Assembly: GCA_038235165.1 (NCBI GenBank)
Contig: JBBSUG010000014.1
Coordinates: 57,361 to 121,360 of the forward strand
Origin: GCA-002050365 sp038235165
Lineage (GTDB): Bacteria > Acidobacteriota > Blastocatellia > Pyrinomonadales > Pyrinomonadaceae
Reading direction: 5' to 3'
DNA: 64,000 bases
Made by a program: the position numbers and the translations under genes. This document shows, one piece after another, positions 52,676 through 61,570 of this stretch (position 1 is its first letter; each line of letters opens with the position of its first letter). Under the pieces are notes generated by a model, which searched no databases, was not told the DNA's origin, and saw nothing but the letters and a program-made list of their open reading frames with translations.

Positions 52676-53033
52676 TTAGGTTGGTGAGGTATGTAGCCAA
52701 CTGTAAAATGTCAGTTTTTTCACCTGTAAGCGGTCATTCATAAACGGTCGAAGAGCCTTGATGACCGCGTCTTCAACCGTCTGCAAACTTTCACAAACGA
52801 GATTCCTCAATGCCGCCCGCAGTTATTTGAACAAGCGCTCGACCGGATCCAGTTCCGGTGAGTATGGTTCGGAAGTTGTTCGAGTGTCAATCTTTGACTG
52901 ACCCTGAGCCGTGCGCTCCGATGTGCCGCCGCCCCATCGCTAATCAACCGCACATCTTTCCACTCCCCGACGAATCCAGCAAACTCGATCCAAAAAAGCC
53001 TGAAAACTTTCAATCGTCATATCCAGCAGCAGT
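52676..53033 (-). mobile_element. IS630-type transposase remnant
   Basis: On the minus strand three frames together spell the C-terminal part of an IS630 DDE transposase. First LLLDMTIESFQAF, then FAGFVGEWKDVRLISDGAAA and HRSARL, LTLEQLP. After a two-base shift come PYSPELDPVERLFK, a TAA, and LRAALRNLVCESLQTVEDAV. The DGAxxH and PYSPELDPVE motifs hold the second Asp and the catalytic Glu. At least two frameshifts and a stop make it inactive. The N-terminal half and both ends are missing. Confidence 0.75.
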
Positions 53034-53039
53034 GCGGGT

Positions 53040-53280
53040 GATGTTGATTCCGGTTTTACGCCCGCCAATATTTCATCTTCGCCGCTGTTCCAATCTTTCG
53101 GCATTAATGCGAGCGTCTTACAGCCTGACGGGAAAATCGTGTTGGGCAGACAATTTAACACTGTGGACGAAATTAACCGCCATCAGCATTGTGCGGCTAA
53201 ACGCAGACGGCACACAGGATACGACGTTTGTTTCGCCGTTTGTTTATTTGATAAGGAGTAAAGTTATAAACGGTTTTTGA
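53040..53280 (+). pseudogene. Delta-60-repeat protein fragment
   Basis: The plus frame gives DVDSGFTPANIS, then FGINASVLQPDGKIVLGRQF and NTVDEINR. After a one-base shift it gives SIVRLNADGTQDTTF. This is the LQPDGKIxxGGxF...ARLNxDGxxDTTF pattern of delta-60 (5,4-fold propeller) repeats of large secreted proteins. Only about one repeat remains, abutting the IS630 remnant. Confidence 0.6.
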
Positions 53281-53635
53281 AATTGGAAGGCATTATCGGC
53301 GAACCAAGCGATTCGAAACATCGCAGCGAGTTAAATGTAGAGGAATTAAAATTCGGTTGTGACGGAGTTTTCAGCTGCACTCTTATTCCCCAAAAAACAA
53401 TTGTTATAAAGGTTACGAGACAGTATGACAAAGATTCGGCAAAGTATTCGCACCTTACTGCACCGGCACGATCTTTCCCACCGGGGAAAAAACTTTAAGT
53501 CATGGAAACAGCAGCGGTGCTTTAAAAATGAGTAAAGTTTTAATTCAAACATACGACTCATTCGGGCATTCACAAAACCCGACCGAATCAGTATTGCTCT
53601 CAATCGAAAAATTCAGTTTTGACAATCCGAAATAG
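53262..53635 (+). pseudogene. Hcp-family protein with one frameshift
   Basis: The first frame reads RFLKLEGIIGEPSDSKHRSE then LNVEELKFG and TRQYDKDSA. At about 53440 a one-base deletion shifts it. The next frame continues KVFAPYCTGTIFPTGEKT, LKMSKVLIQTYDSFGHSQ, NPTESVLLSIEKFSFDNPK and stop TAG. This is the whole Hcp (PF05638) plan, about 124 residues, the tube protein of type VI secretion or a stand-alone relative. An AAGGAG is present but no ATG follows at proper spacing, so the start is also damaged. No other type VI genes are in the window. Confidence 0.7.
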
Positions 53636-53787
53636 CCCCGGAAAGTTTGTGAAAGATCGGTCGAAATCACTCAATCGTAAATATCTTGAAGAAGTCGGAA
53701 AGTCCGGCGGCGAATGCTGAAAATTCAGCAGAGGGAAATCGCCGCCAATAATTATCAAAGAAGAAAACTATCAAAGAAAAATATATT

Positions 53788-53982
53788 TTGAAACATCTTT
53801 TTATAGTTTTAATTTCGACTGTTTTGGCAGTAAATAGAGTTTGCGCGCAAATGATATTGTCTTTGCTGCCATCAATTTTGGACTTCGAGCAGTTTCCTCA
53901 CCAAACTTACATAAAGTTCGACCGCTTTTTTCAAATCTTTTTTCAACACAAATTCGTCTTTCGTGTGCGCGACGAGAATTGA
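53788..53982 (+). pseudogene. Possible 5' remnant of a secreted-protein gene
   Basis: A TTG-started frame encodes a typical signal peptide (MKHLFIVLISTVLAVNRVCA, then Q). It then runs antisense through the 3' end of the convergent M20 peptidase gene and stops. It may be the 5' stub of a deleted secreted-protein gene. Low confidence: there is no convincing ribosome-binding site. Confidence 0.2.
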
Positions 53983-54879
53983 ACCCGCCCCCAAAAGCAG
54001 CGGCGTTCCCCAATTTGAAAGATGCGGAATATCAGTCGTAAAACGGACGACTTTTTGATTAAATCCTTCGACTTGCAGCATTTTGACGGGTTTGGCGACT
54101 GACATTACTTCGATTTGCCCGCGCCCGTCAATCGTTTTTTCCAAAATTTCGAGAATCGGCGACTCATCGGTGGTGAGACGAATGTGCAGTCCGGCTTCGG
54201 CGTGCGGCGCGATAATGTTGGTTTTCAGACCGCCGGAAATCAAACCGATGTTGTTGGTCGTATCGCCGAAAAATTCATCGCCCGGAAATTCGATTTTAAG
54301 CACGTCATTGAGAATATCAATCAGCTTTTCAATCGCTGATTCACCCTGTTCGGGATAAGCGGAATGCGCGGCTTTGCCCGTCGTTTTGATGTTGAATCTG
54401 AGCGAACCCTTCGAGCCGATTGCCAGATCGTTGTCGGTCGGTTCGCCGTTAACCATAAAATCACATTTTGCGGCAAACGGATGTTGGTTCGCCGCCCGCG
54501 CCCCCGAACTTCCCTGCTCTTCATCAACCGTGAACAGCAAACCGATGTCGCTGATTCCTTGTTTTCGCAGTTCTTCCGCCGCAAAAATCTGCGAAGCGAC
54601 AATGCCTTTCGCATCGCACGCGCCGCGTCCGTAGATTTTTTCATCATCTTCGGAGGCAGCAATAAACGGCGGCACGGTATCAATATGCGTCGAAAAAAAC
54701 ACGCGCGGCGTGTCGTTTAAATATGCGATGACATTATTTTGGTTGGCGGAAACGGCTTGAAGTTCGACCGTCCAACCGAGTGATTCGAGATAATCGCGCA
54801 GAAAAAACCCGACGGCTTCTTCATTTTCCGAAATTGACAGGATGTTGATTAGTGCTTTAGTTAACTCAAAAAGATTCAT
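53872..54879 (-). CDS. M20-family metallopeptidase (ArgE/DapE-like deacylase)
   Basis: 335 aa. Di-zinc amidohydrolase pattern: VFFSTHIDTVPPFI (first His/Asp), IYGRGACDAKGIVASQ (bridging Asp), FTVDEEQGSSGARAAN (catalytic Glu pair) and a C-terminal His in ILVAHTKDEFVL. The dimerisation lid lies at about 160-270 (GKAAHSAYPEQGESAIEKL). Likely removes an acyl group from an amino acid such as acetylornithine or succinyl-DAP. No pathway neighbours decide which. Confidence 0.88.
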   Translation of the reverse strand: MNLFELTKALINILSISENEEAVGFFLRDYLESLGWTVELQAVSANQNNVIAYLNDTPRVFFSTHIDTVPPFIAASEDDEKIYGRGACDAKGIVASQIFAAEELRKQGISDIGLLFTVDEEQGSSGARAANQHPFAAKCDFMVNGEPTDNDLAIGSKGSLRFNIKTTGKAAHSAYPEQGESAIEKLIDILNDVLKIEFPGDEFFGDTTNNIGLISGGLKTNIIAPHAEAGLHIRLTTDESPILEILEKTIDGRGQIEVMSVAKPVKMLQVEGFNQKVVRFTTDIPHLSNWGTPLLLGAGSILVAHTKDEFVLKKDLKKAVELYVSLVRKLLEVQN

Positions 54880-54911
54880 ATTTTAGTAGTCCCGCAGTCG
54901 TCCCGACTGTG

Positions 54912-56030
54912 TTACAAGTTATGCTGTCCGTAAATCGAACCCTGTCTTTCGCGCAAAAATCCGCCGCCGCGCTCCGCCAGAACGCTTTGAATTTCCGCAA
55001 CAATCGAGAGCGCGATAGTTTCCGGCGTATCCCCGCCGATGTCCAAACCGACCGGCGCGTGAAGTTTTTTCAATTGTTCGAAAGAAAAGTTTTCACCAAT
55101 TTCTTCGAGCAATTTTGCCGTCCGATTTTTCGGTCCCAACGCGCCGATATAAAGACATTTTGAATGCAAAAGACGGCGCAGAATATCGTGGTCGCGCTCG
55201 TAATTATGCGTCATTATCACAGCGACGCTGGTTTCATCTGCAAAAATTTCATCGCTCAAATCTTCGCTTGACGAGACGATAATTTCATCAGCTTTGGGCA
55301 ATCTTTCCGTATTTGCAAAAGCGGCGCGATGGTCTATTGCGGTTACATTCCAACCGATTTCCTTCGCAAAATTCACTAGCGGAAGCGCGTCGTAACCTGC
55401 GCCGAACAACAGAAGTTTGAGCGGCGGATTGATATTTTCAAAAAGTATCTCAAAAACAACTTCGCCGTTTTTATATTGGCGTATTTCGGGCGATCTGTTC
55501 TGCACGAAAAACTCCGCACAGCCGTTTTTGAATTCTTCAAAATCTCTTAAATTTTCCGGTAAGTTGACAAAATCGAAAATTCCGTCCGCACAGTAAAAAA
55601 TCCGTCCGCCAATTTCGGAATTAATGTTTGACGAAATAACAGTTCCGATAAACTGACGATAACGATTTTGCAGGGCATTCTGCACAACTTCGAGCAGATA
55701 ATTTTTTCCGTCAACAGATTCAAGCAAAATCCGCACAATTCCGCGACAACCCATATTTAAACCGAAAACAGAATTCTCGTCGGCGGTCGTGTCGTAAGTG
55801 ATAACGGTAGATTTTCCGGTTTCCGATACTTTTTTCGCGCGTTCCAAAACGTCCGCTTCGAGACAACCGCCGGAAACCGTTCCAACCGAATAACCATTTT
55901 CGTCAATCAACATTCGCGCCCCCGGACGGCGATAACCAGAACCGACGACATCAACGACCGTCGCTAAAATCGCTTTTTCATCCGGCGCGAGTTGTGAGGC
56001 TTTTTTGAGAATTTCCTGGAGTTCTTTCAT
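54912..56030 (-). CDS. XdhC/PaoD-family molybdenum cofactor chaperone
   Basis: 372 aa from ATG 56030; the frame extends to 56078 but that part lies in a hairpin and lacks a ribosome site. XdhC_CoxI domain at the start (ATVVDVVGSGYRRPGARMLI; SGGCLEADVLERA; GCRGIVRILLE) and a Rossmann XdhC domain later (LLLFGAGYDALPLVNFAKEI; VAVIMTHNYERDHDIL; YIGALGPKNRTAKLLEEI). Family members sulfurate or insert Mo cofactor into xanthine dehydrogenase-type enzymes. It follows the three enzyme genes, as paoD does in E. coli. Confidence 0.9.
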   Translation of the reverse strand: MKELQEILKKASQLAPDEKAILATVVDVVGSGYRRPGARMLIDENGYSVGTVSGGCLEADVLERAKKVSETGKSTVITYDTTADENSVFGLNMGCRGIVRILLESVDGKNYLLEVVQNALQNRYRQFIGTVISSNINSEIGGRIFYCADGIFDFVNLPENLRDFEEFKNGCAEFFVQNRSPEIRQYKNGEVVFEILFENINPPLKLLLFGAGYDALPLVNFAKEIGWNVTAIDHRAAFANTERLPKADEIIVSSSEDLSDEIFADETSVAVIMTHNYERDHDILRRLLHSKCLYIGALGPKNRTAKLLEEIGENFSFEQLKKLHAPVGLDIGGDTPETIALSIVAEIQSVLAERGGGFLRERQGSIYGQHNL

Positions 56031-56037
56031 ATTCTTG

Positions 56038-56094
56038 CCGCAGAAATGCGGAGATGCGGAGAAAATTACACAAAACATCTCTGCATTTCTGCGG
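56038..56094. promoter_or_regulatory. Intercistronic hairpin in the Mo-hydroxylase operon
   Basis: Arms CCGCAGAAATGCGGAGA and TCTCTGCATTTCTGCGG (17 bp, one mismatch) fill the gap between the large subunit and the chaperone gene. Without a T-run it may lower downstream expression or stabilise the upstream mRNA. Confidence 0.5.
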
Positions 56095-56100
56095 TTTAAA

Positions 56101-58398
56101 TTACAACAATTTGTCCGGCGTTAAAGGTAAGTCACGAATGCGCTTTCCCGTCGCATTGTAAACCGCGTTGGCAACCGCCGCCGCGACCCCGGTGATGCCG
56201 ATTTCGCCGATTCCGCGCGCGCCGATGGGCGAAATATGCGGGTCGGGTTTGCCGATAAAATGCACGTCAATTTTCGGCACGTCGAGATTGCACGGAACGT
56301 GATAATCGCCGAGATTGCGCTGAATCGGATTTGCCCAGCGTTTGTCGTATTGAGTTTCTTCCATCAAAGTTTGCCCCAAACCGTAAATCACGCCGCCGAT
56401 GATTTGCGAACGCGCGGTTTTTTCGTTTAAAACTCTGCCGATGTCCTGCACGCTCGTAAAACGCGAAACGCGGATCATTCCCGTATCTTCGTCAACCATC
56501 ACTTCGGCAAACTGCGCTCCGAACGAATGAAACGAATACTTTTTCGCGTCGGCATCTTCTTCGGAATTAAATTGTTCGGTCGAACACGGCGCGAAAAGTC
56601 CGCTCAAACCGCCGCCGTTTTGTGGAACCGACGACGCGCAGACTTCCATCATTTCTTTACCGTTGCGCTTCAAAATGTCGGTGTATTCGTCGGATTTCGA
56701 GGTGTCGCCTTTGACATAAAAACGCGCATTTGCAAACTCGATTTCCGATTCATTTCTGCCGTTTAACTTCGATTTTGAATCTTTCAAAGCCAACGCCATC
56801 AAATCTTTTTTGAGCATTTCGCCGCCGACTAAAACCGCCGTCGTCACGCTTACCGCCGTCGTCGAACCGCCGGAAACAGGCGCGGTCGGCAAAGACGAAT
56901 CGCCAATTTCAACCGTGATTTTCTCAACCGGAACGCCGAGCGCGTCAGCGAGCGTCTGCGCCATAATCGTATAAGTTCCCGTGCCGATGTCCTGCGTCGC
57001 GCTTAAAACTTTAACCGAACCGTTTGCAAATATCTGAACTTTGACCGAAGCCGTCGAACGAATCGCCGGATAAGTCGCCGTCGCCATTCCGTGTCCCACA
57101 AGATATTTACCTTCACGATTCGTTCGCGGCTGAGATTTACGATTCGCCCAACCGAATTTTTCCGCGCCGATGGTGTAACATTCGACGATATTTTCAAGCG
57201 AAAACGGCAGTTTTGTTTCAGGATCAATCGCCGTGTGATTAATCATTCGCAACTTGATCGGATCAATTTTCAGTTCGACGGCGAGTTCGTCCATCGCCGA
57301 TTCGAGCGCGAAAGTTCCCGGTGTTTCTCCCGGCGCACGCATAAAAGTCGGCGCACCGACGTTTAATTTGGCAATTTTGTAGGTCACTTCGCGCTCATCC
57401 GCCGCATACAAAACCTTCGTCTGCTTGCCGCTTTCTTCGTAATAATTCGAGAAAGATTTATAAGAAGTGTTAGCGTGGCGCATCGCTTTGAGTTTCCCGT
57501 TTTTGTCGGACGCGAGCGCAACCGTCTGGATAGTTTCCGGTCGCCGACCGACATTCGTTGACATCATATTTCTCGTAATAGCGAGTTTGACCGGACGTTT
57601 AACGGTTTTCGCCGCCATCGCCGCGAGCAGAATATGCCCCCATTGTCCGCCTTTACAGCCGAAACCGCCGCCGACATACGGACTCATTACGCGAACATTA
57701 TCCGGCTGTAAGTTGAAAAAGTAAGACACCACGCCCTGCACGCCTTTTACGCCCTGCGTCGCATCGTAAAGCAAAATTTTATCGTCGCCGTCCCAGACGG
57801 CAATCGTCGCGTGCGGTTCCATCGGATGATGATTTTCCGTGCGCGTCGTGTAAGTCTGCTCGATTTTAACGGGCGAAGATTTGATAATACTTTCCGTTTT
57901 TCCTTGATTAAGCTGTGCCGGTGCGCCGAATCCGCTGGTTTTCGGCATTTCGGCTTTCGGAATTTCCGTTTTCAGATCAATCGCCGGAGTTAGCTTCGCG
58001 TAAGTAACCTCGACCATCTCGGCGGCGGTTCGCGCCTGCTCGTAAGTTTCCGCCACAACCAACCCGATATACTGCCCGAAATAATTAACTTTACTATCCT
58101 GCAAAGGCAAAATGTCTTCGCCCAAAAGTCCGCCGACCTTCATCAATTCCATCGGATTTCCCAATGTTTTAAGCCGCATCGCATTGTCGGGCGTAATAAT
58201 CGTCAACACGCCGCCCGCCTTTTCCGCCGCGCTCGTGTCAATTTTCGTAATCGTCCCGTTCCCAATCGTCGAACGAATCGGAAACGCGTAAGCGACATTA
58301 TTCACGCCAAATTCAGCGGCATATTTCGCCGCGCCCGTCACTTTCGCCCGACCGTCTTTGCGGTCAATCGGTTTCCCGATTACATTTGTTTTTATCAT
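56101..58398 (-). CDS. paoC: Aldehyde/xanthine oxidase-type molybdenum subunit (PaoC-like)
   Basis: 765 aa Mo-cofactor subunit of the xanthine oxidase family. N-terminal RKDGRAKVTGAAKYAAEF, the Mo-binding GGGFGCKGGQWGHILLAAMA, ATQDIGTGTYTIMAQTLADA, and the C-terminal active-site region with Glu in GARGIGEIGITGVAAAVANA. Size and gene order match the periplasmic aldehyde oxidoreductase PaoC of E. coli rather than the longer bona fide xanthine dehydrogenases. Overlaps the FAD-subunit stop by one base. Confidence 0.88.
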   Translation of the reverse strand: MIKTNVIGKPIDRKDGRAKVTGAAKYAAEFGVNNVAYAFPIRSTIGNGTITKIDTSAAEKAGGVLTIITPDNAMRLKTLGNPMELMKVGGLLGEDILPLQDSKVNYFGQYIGLVVAETYEQARTAAEMVEVTYAKLTPAIDLKTEIPKAEMPKTSGFGAPAQLNQGKTESIIKSSPVKIEQTYTTRTENHHPMEPHATIAVWDGDDKILLYDATQGVKGVQGVVSYFFNLQPDNVRVMSPYVGGGFGCKGGQWGHILLAAMAAKTVKRPVKLAITRNMMSTNVGRRPETIQTVALASDKNGKLKAMRHANTSYKSFSNYYEESGKQTKVLYAADEREVTYKIAKLNVGAPTFMRAPGETPGTFALESAMDELAVELKIDPIKLRMINHTAIDPETKLPFSLENIVECYTIGAEKFGWANRKSQPRTNREGKYLVGHGMATATYPAIRSTASVKVQIFANGSVKVLSATQDIGTGTYTIMAQTLADALGVPVEKITVEIGDSSLPTAPVSGGSTTAVSVTTAVLVGGEMLKKDLMALALKDSKSKLNGRNESEIEFANARFYVKGDTSKSDEYTDILKRNGKEMMEVCASSVPQNGGGLSGLFAPCSTEQFNSEEDADAKKYSFHSFGAQFAEVMVDEDTGMIRVSRFTSVQDIGRVLNEKTARSQIIGGVIYGLGQTLMEETQYDKRWANPIQRNLGDYHVPCNLDVPKIDVHFIGKPDPHISPIGARGIGEIGITGVAAAVANAVYNATGKRIRDLPLTPDKLL

Positions 58399-59405
58399 TA
58401 CGCCTTCCCTCCGTTCATCGCCATCATCAAACCTCTGACAATTGCCCGTCTGCCAAGTTCGACCTTGAATTTATTATATTCGAGCGGTTTCGCATTTTTC
58501 ATTTCCGCGTCCGCCGCCGCTTTGAAATTCGCTTCGGTTGCATCCTTGCCGACGAGCATTTTTTCCGCTTCGGTCGCCCGCCACGGTTTGTGCGACACGC
58601 CGCCCATCGCTATTCTGACTTGCGAAATTTTACTGCCGTTCATTTCCAGCGCGGCGGCGACGGAAACTAAAGCGAACGCATAACTGGCGCGGTCGCGGAC
58701 TTTCAAATAGTAGGATTTACCCGCGAAATTATTTTTCGGAATTTCGATTGACGTAATCAGTTCGCCGTGTTCGAGATTGTTGTCTTTCTGCGGTGTGTCG
58801 CCGGGAAGTCGGTGATAATCGGTGAACGGAATGCTGCGTTCCGTGCCGTCTTTGCCCTGCACTTTGATTACCGCGTCGAGCGCGGCGAGGGCAATCGCCA
58901 TATCGCCCGGATACGTCGCCACACAGTCTTTCGACCAGCCGAAAATCGCGTGATTGCGGTTGATGCCTTCGAGTGCGCCGCAGCCCGTTCCCGGTTCACG
59001 TTTGTTACACGGCATCGCCGTATCGTAAAAATAAGTGCAGCGCGTTCGCTGATTCATATTGCCGCCGTTCGTCGCCATATTGCGAATCTGCTCGGTCGCC
59101 CCGGCGACAATCGCCTGCGTCAGCAGCGGGTAATTCTGCCGGATTAACGGGTGATTCGCCGCGTCGGTATTTTTACCGAGTCCGCCGATGGACACACCGC
59201 CTTTGTTCGCGCCGGTATCAATCGTTTTGACCTGCGTCAGATTGAGCCGCGTCACGTCAATCAGTTCGTCGGGGCGTTCAACGTCCTCTTTCATCAAATC
59301 AATGATGTTCGTGCCGCCCGCCAAAAATTTCGCATTGGCATTTGCCGTCGCCGTCTGCACGGCGGTTCCCGCGTCGTTTGCTCTCGTATATTTAAATGGT
59401 CTCAT
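58398..59405 (-). CDS. paoB: FAD-binding subunit of the Mo hydroxylase (PaoB-like)
   Basis: 335 aa. FAD-binding fold (AKFLAGGTNIIDLMKEDVER; NRLNLTQVKTID-type strand) and the CO-dehydrogenase flavoprotein C-terminal domain. It has four Cys in a loop (RCTYFYDTAMPCNKREPGTG, CGALEG), which in PaoB bind an extra [4Fe-4S] cluster, supporting the Pao assignment. Two bases from the FeS subunit gene. Confidence 0.88.
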   Translation of the reverse strand: MRPFKYTRANDAGTAVQTATANANAKFLAGGTNIIDLMKEDVERPDELIDVTRLNLTQVKTIDTGANKGGVSIGGLGKNTDAANHPLIRQNYPLLTQAIVAGATEQIRNMATNGGNMNQRTRCTYFYDTAMPCNKREPGTGCGALEGINRNHAIFGWSKDCVATYPGDMAIALAALDAVIKVQGKDGTERSIPFTDYHRLPGDTPQKDNNLEHGELITSIEIPKNNFAGKSYYLKVRDRASYAFALVSVAAALEMNGSKISQVRIAMGGVSHKPWRATEAEKMLVGKDATEANFKAAADAEMKNAKPLEYNKFKVELGRRAIVRGLMMAMNGGKA

Positions 59406-59407
59406 TT

Positions 59408-60244
59408 TTACGCGCCCTCCTCGTTCTGTACGGCGGTTTCAAAAATCGCCGTGTTATTTTCGCCTGCAAACTGCCACGTTTGCGCGACATCTTTGCCGGT
59501 GTGAACTTCCCGAATCGCCGCGACGATGTTCGGATACGCGCCGCAGCGACAGAGATTGCCGCTCATTCGTTCGCGGATTTCATCGTCCGACAATTGCAGC
59601 GGACGCGCCTTCTGCCGCACATCGGTCGTTACATAACTGACTTCGCCGTTTTTCGCTTCGTTGAGCAGCGCGACTGCCGAACAAATTTGTCCGGGCGTGC
59701 AGTAACCGCACTGAAAACCGTCGTGTTTGATAAACGCCGCCTGCATCGGGTGCAAATCTTCGCCCTTCGCCAAACCTTCAATCGTTGTAATTTCTTTGCC
59801 TTCGCACGCCGCCGCCAGAGTCAGACACGACAAATTGCGCCGCCCGTCAATAATCACCGTGCACGCCCCGCACTGTCCGTGATCGCAGCCTTTTTTCGTG
59901 CCAGTCAGTTCGAGCCGTTCGCGCAGCGCGTCGAGCAGTGCCATTCTTGAGTCAACATTCAGCGATTTTTCCGCGCCGTTGACTTTGAAAACGACTTTGA
60001 CACCATTTTCAATGTTCGCCGGAGCCGCCGGATTAAATTCGCCCGTCGCAGCGTAAGTTTGCTGTTCAGCCAGCATTTGCAACGCCAAAACGCTCAAACC
60101 CGCCGCCGCCGTTTGTCCCAAAAACTTGCGCCGCGCTTCGCCGAGTTCGGAAAGTTCATTTATTTCGCCGCTTAACATCTCGTCAAGCAGTTCTCTCTCG
60201 TCATCATTCAGTTCCATTTCTGAAAATTCAGTTTCGTCTGCCAT
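59408..60244 (-). CDS. paoA: [2Fe-2S] subunit of the Mo hydroxylase (PaoA-like)
   Basis: 278 aa. An acidic 35-residue start precedes a Tat-like signal (EARRKFLGQTAAAGLSVLAL). This suggests export of the assembled heterotrimer, as for E. coli PaoABC. A plant-type [2Fe-2S] domain follows (CDHGQCGACTVIIDGRRNLS plus C), then the second cluster helical domain (FQCGYCTPGQICSAVALL; MSGNLCRCGAYPNIVAAIRE). The long N-region before the twin Arg is unusual for Tat signals. First gene of the operon. Confidence 0.88.
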   Translation of the reverse strand: MADETEFSEMELNDDERELLDEMLSGEINELSELGEARRKFLGQTAAAGLSVLALQMLAEQQTYAATGEFNPAAPANIENGVKVVFKVNGAEKSLNVDSRMALLDALRERLELTGTKKGCDHGQCGACTVIIDGRRNLSCLTLAAACEGKEITTIEGLAKGEDLHPMQAAFIKHDGFQCGYCTPGQICSAVALLNEAKNGEVSYVTTDVRQKARPLQLSDDEIRERMSGNLCRCGAYPNIVAAIREVHTGKDVAQTWQFAGENNTAIFETAVQNEEGA

Positions 60245-60545
60245 TTAAGTTTACCCCTTCATCTTTGAGCGAAATTCATCGCCGAAAATTAATTGCCGCA
60301 ATCTTTTTAAAGTTAATTCGATATTTAAAAGTTACCATGCTGAAATTGATTTGTCATCAATAATTTTTTGCAGGTTTCTCAGCGCACCCGCCAATCTGAA
60401 ACAAAATCTGCCTGTCGCCGTCAAAAAAAACTTTTCGCCGAACGTAAAAATCTCCGCACTGTGCGGGGGAAAATTCACATTGATACGCAATTTTCATTTT
60501 GAATTGATATAATCGGGTTGATACCCAAAAATAGAACAAAAGAGA
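60245..60545. other. Divergent intergenic region
   Basis: About 300 bp between the Mo-hydroxylase operon (minus) and the exonuclease (plus). Apart from the extended -10 promoter for the exonuclease, no gene, RNA or repeat was found. Confidence 0.5.
60505..60513 (+). promoter_or_regulatory. Extended -10 promoter of the RNase D-like gene
   Basis: TGA then TATAAT (TGnTATAAT, 60505-60513), about 32 bases before the ATG. The -35 is weak, as is usual for extended -10 promoters. Confidence 0.5.
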
Positions 60546-61505
60546 ATGCCGAAACCTGATTTTACCCTTAAATTTATCAAAGATGCCGGTGAGCTGCAGC
60601 GGTTGAGCGACACGCTGGCGACGCTTCCGGCATTTGCTCTCGACATCGAAACGACCGAGTGGTGGAACCGTCACCGCGAAAAAATCGCGCTCGTGCAGCT
60701 CGCTTTTCGCACGGCGGCAGACAGCGGCAGCGGCGGCATTAAAGTAGTTATTATTGACCCGCTCGCCGAACTGGAAATGGAACCGTTGCGGTTGCCGCTC
60801 GAAAATTCATCGGTCGTCAAGGTCATTCACAACGCCGGATTTGACGCGACCCGGTTATCCAAACATTACAATTTCAGTCTCGACCCCGTGTTCGATACGA
60901 TGCTCGCCGCCCGGCGCAGCGGCGAGCGAAAATACTCGCTTAAGGCACAGGCGGAAATTCATCTGCGGATGCGGCTCGACAAATCAGCGCAAACGAGCGA
61001 TTGGAGCCGCCGCCCGCTCGACACGCGGCAGTTGTATTACGCCGCACTCGACCCGTGCGCGGCACTGCTGCTCTACGAAAATCAGGCGCGGCGCGGAATA
61101 AACGGCGCGTACCGGACGAAAACACCGGTTGATGCGGTTCAAAATTTGCTCCCGCTCGGTAATTTGCCGCCGATTGATACTGCGCCAATCATTTCTTCGG
61201 TCGTCGAAAGTGTGTCTTTAACAGCGGAATTATCGGAAGAAGCGTATGCGCTGCTCGGCATCATCGCGGAACTGCCGACCCGTTACAGCACCGACAGTCT
61301 GACGGCATCAATCGGAAGTGAAGAACGCGTCGGACTCGCGGGCTGGATTATTGACCGGCGACTCGGTGCCGATGCCGAACCGGACGACGAAGCGGTTAAA
61401 TTGGCAATCAACAGTTTGTGCGCTCAGGAATTGATAAAAATAACTGAATCGCGTCGCCTGACCGCAACTAAATTGGGTGAACGTCTGTGGCAGTCAATCA
61501 AATAA
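60546..61505 (+). CDS. RNase D-like 3'-5' exonuclease
   Basis: 319 aa. DEDDy exonuclease domain (about 10-190): motif I FALDIETTEWWN, motif II VIHNAGFDATRL, motif III YYAALDPCAALL with Tyr and Asp four apart. The C-terminal 120 residues lack a recognisable HRDC and look winged-helix-like (LTATKLGERLWQSIK). Could process tRNA or DNA ends. Ends directly in a terminator. Confidence 0.85.
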   Translation: MPKPDFTLKFIKDAGELQRLSDTLATLPAFALDIETTEWWNRHREKIALVQLAFRTAADSGSGGIKVVIIDPLAELEMEPLRLPLENSSVVKVIHNAGFDATRLSKHYNFSLDPVFDTMLAARRSGERKYSLKAQAEIHLRMRLDKSAQTSDWSRRPLDTRQLYYAALDPCAALLLYENQARRGINGAYRTKTPVDAVQNLLPLGNLPPIDTAPIISSVVESVSLTAELSEEAYALLGIIAELPTRYSTDSLTASIGSEERVGLAGWIIDRRLGADAEPDDEAVKLAINSLCAQELIKITESRRLTATKLGERLWQSIK

Positions 61506-61535
61506 AAAAGACCGGCGATAAATGCCGGTCTTTTT
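61505..61535. terminator. Bidirectional Rho-independent terminator
   Basis: 12-bp stem AAAAAGACCGGC / GCCGGTCTTTTT with loop GATAAAT, overlapping the exonuclease stop; it lies between convergent genes (exonuclease and HU). Confidence 0.9.
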
Positions 61536-61570
61536 ACTACTACTGCTGATTGCAAGTTCAGAGCGAACTG

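Noticed and set aside
53683..53760. Possible RNase P RNA-like GGAAAGTCCGG string
   Set aside because: Only the short string matches; the surrounding bases do not form the conserved P4 core.
54912..56078. Upstream start (56078) of the XdhC-like gene
   Set aside because: The added 16 residues lie in the intercistronic hairpin and do not match the family; ATG 56030 begins the conserved domain.
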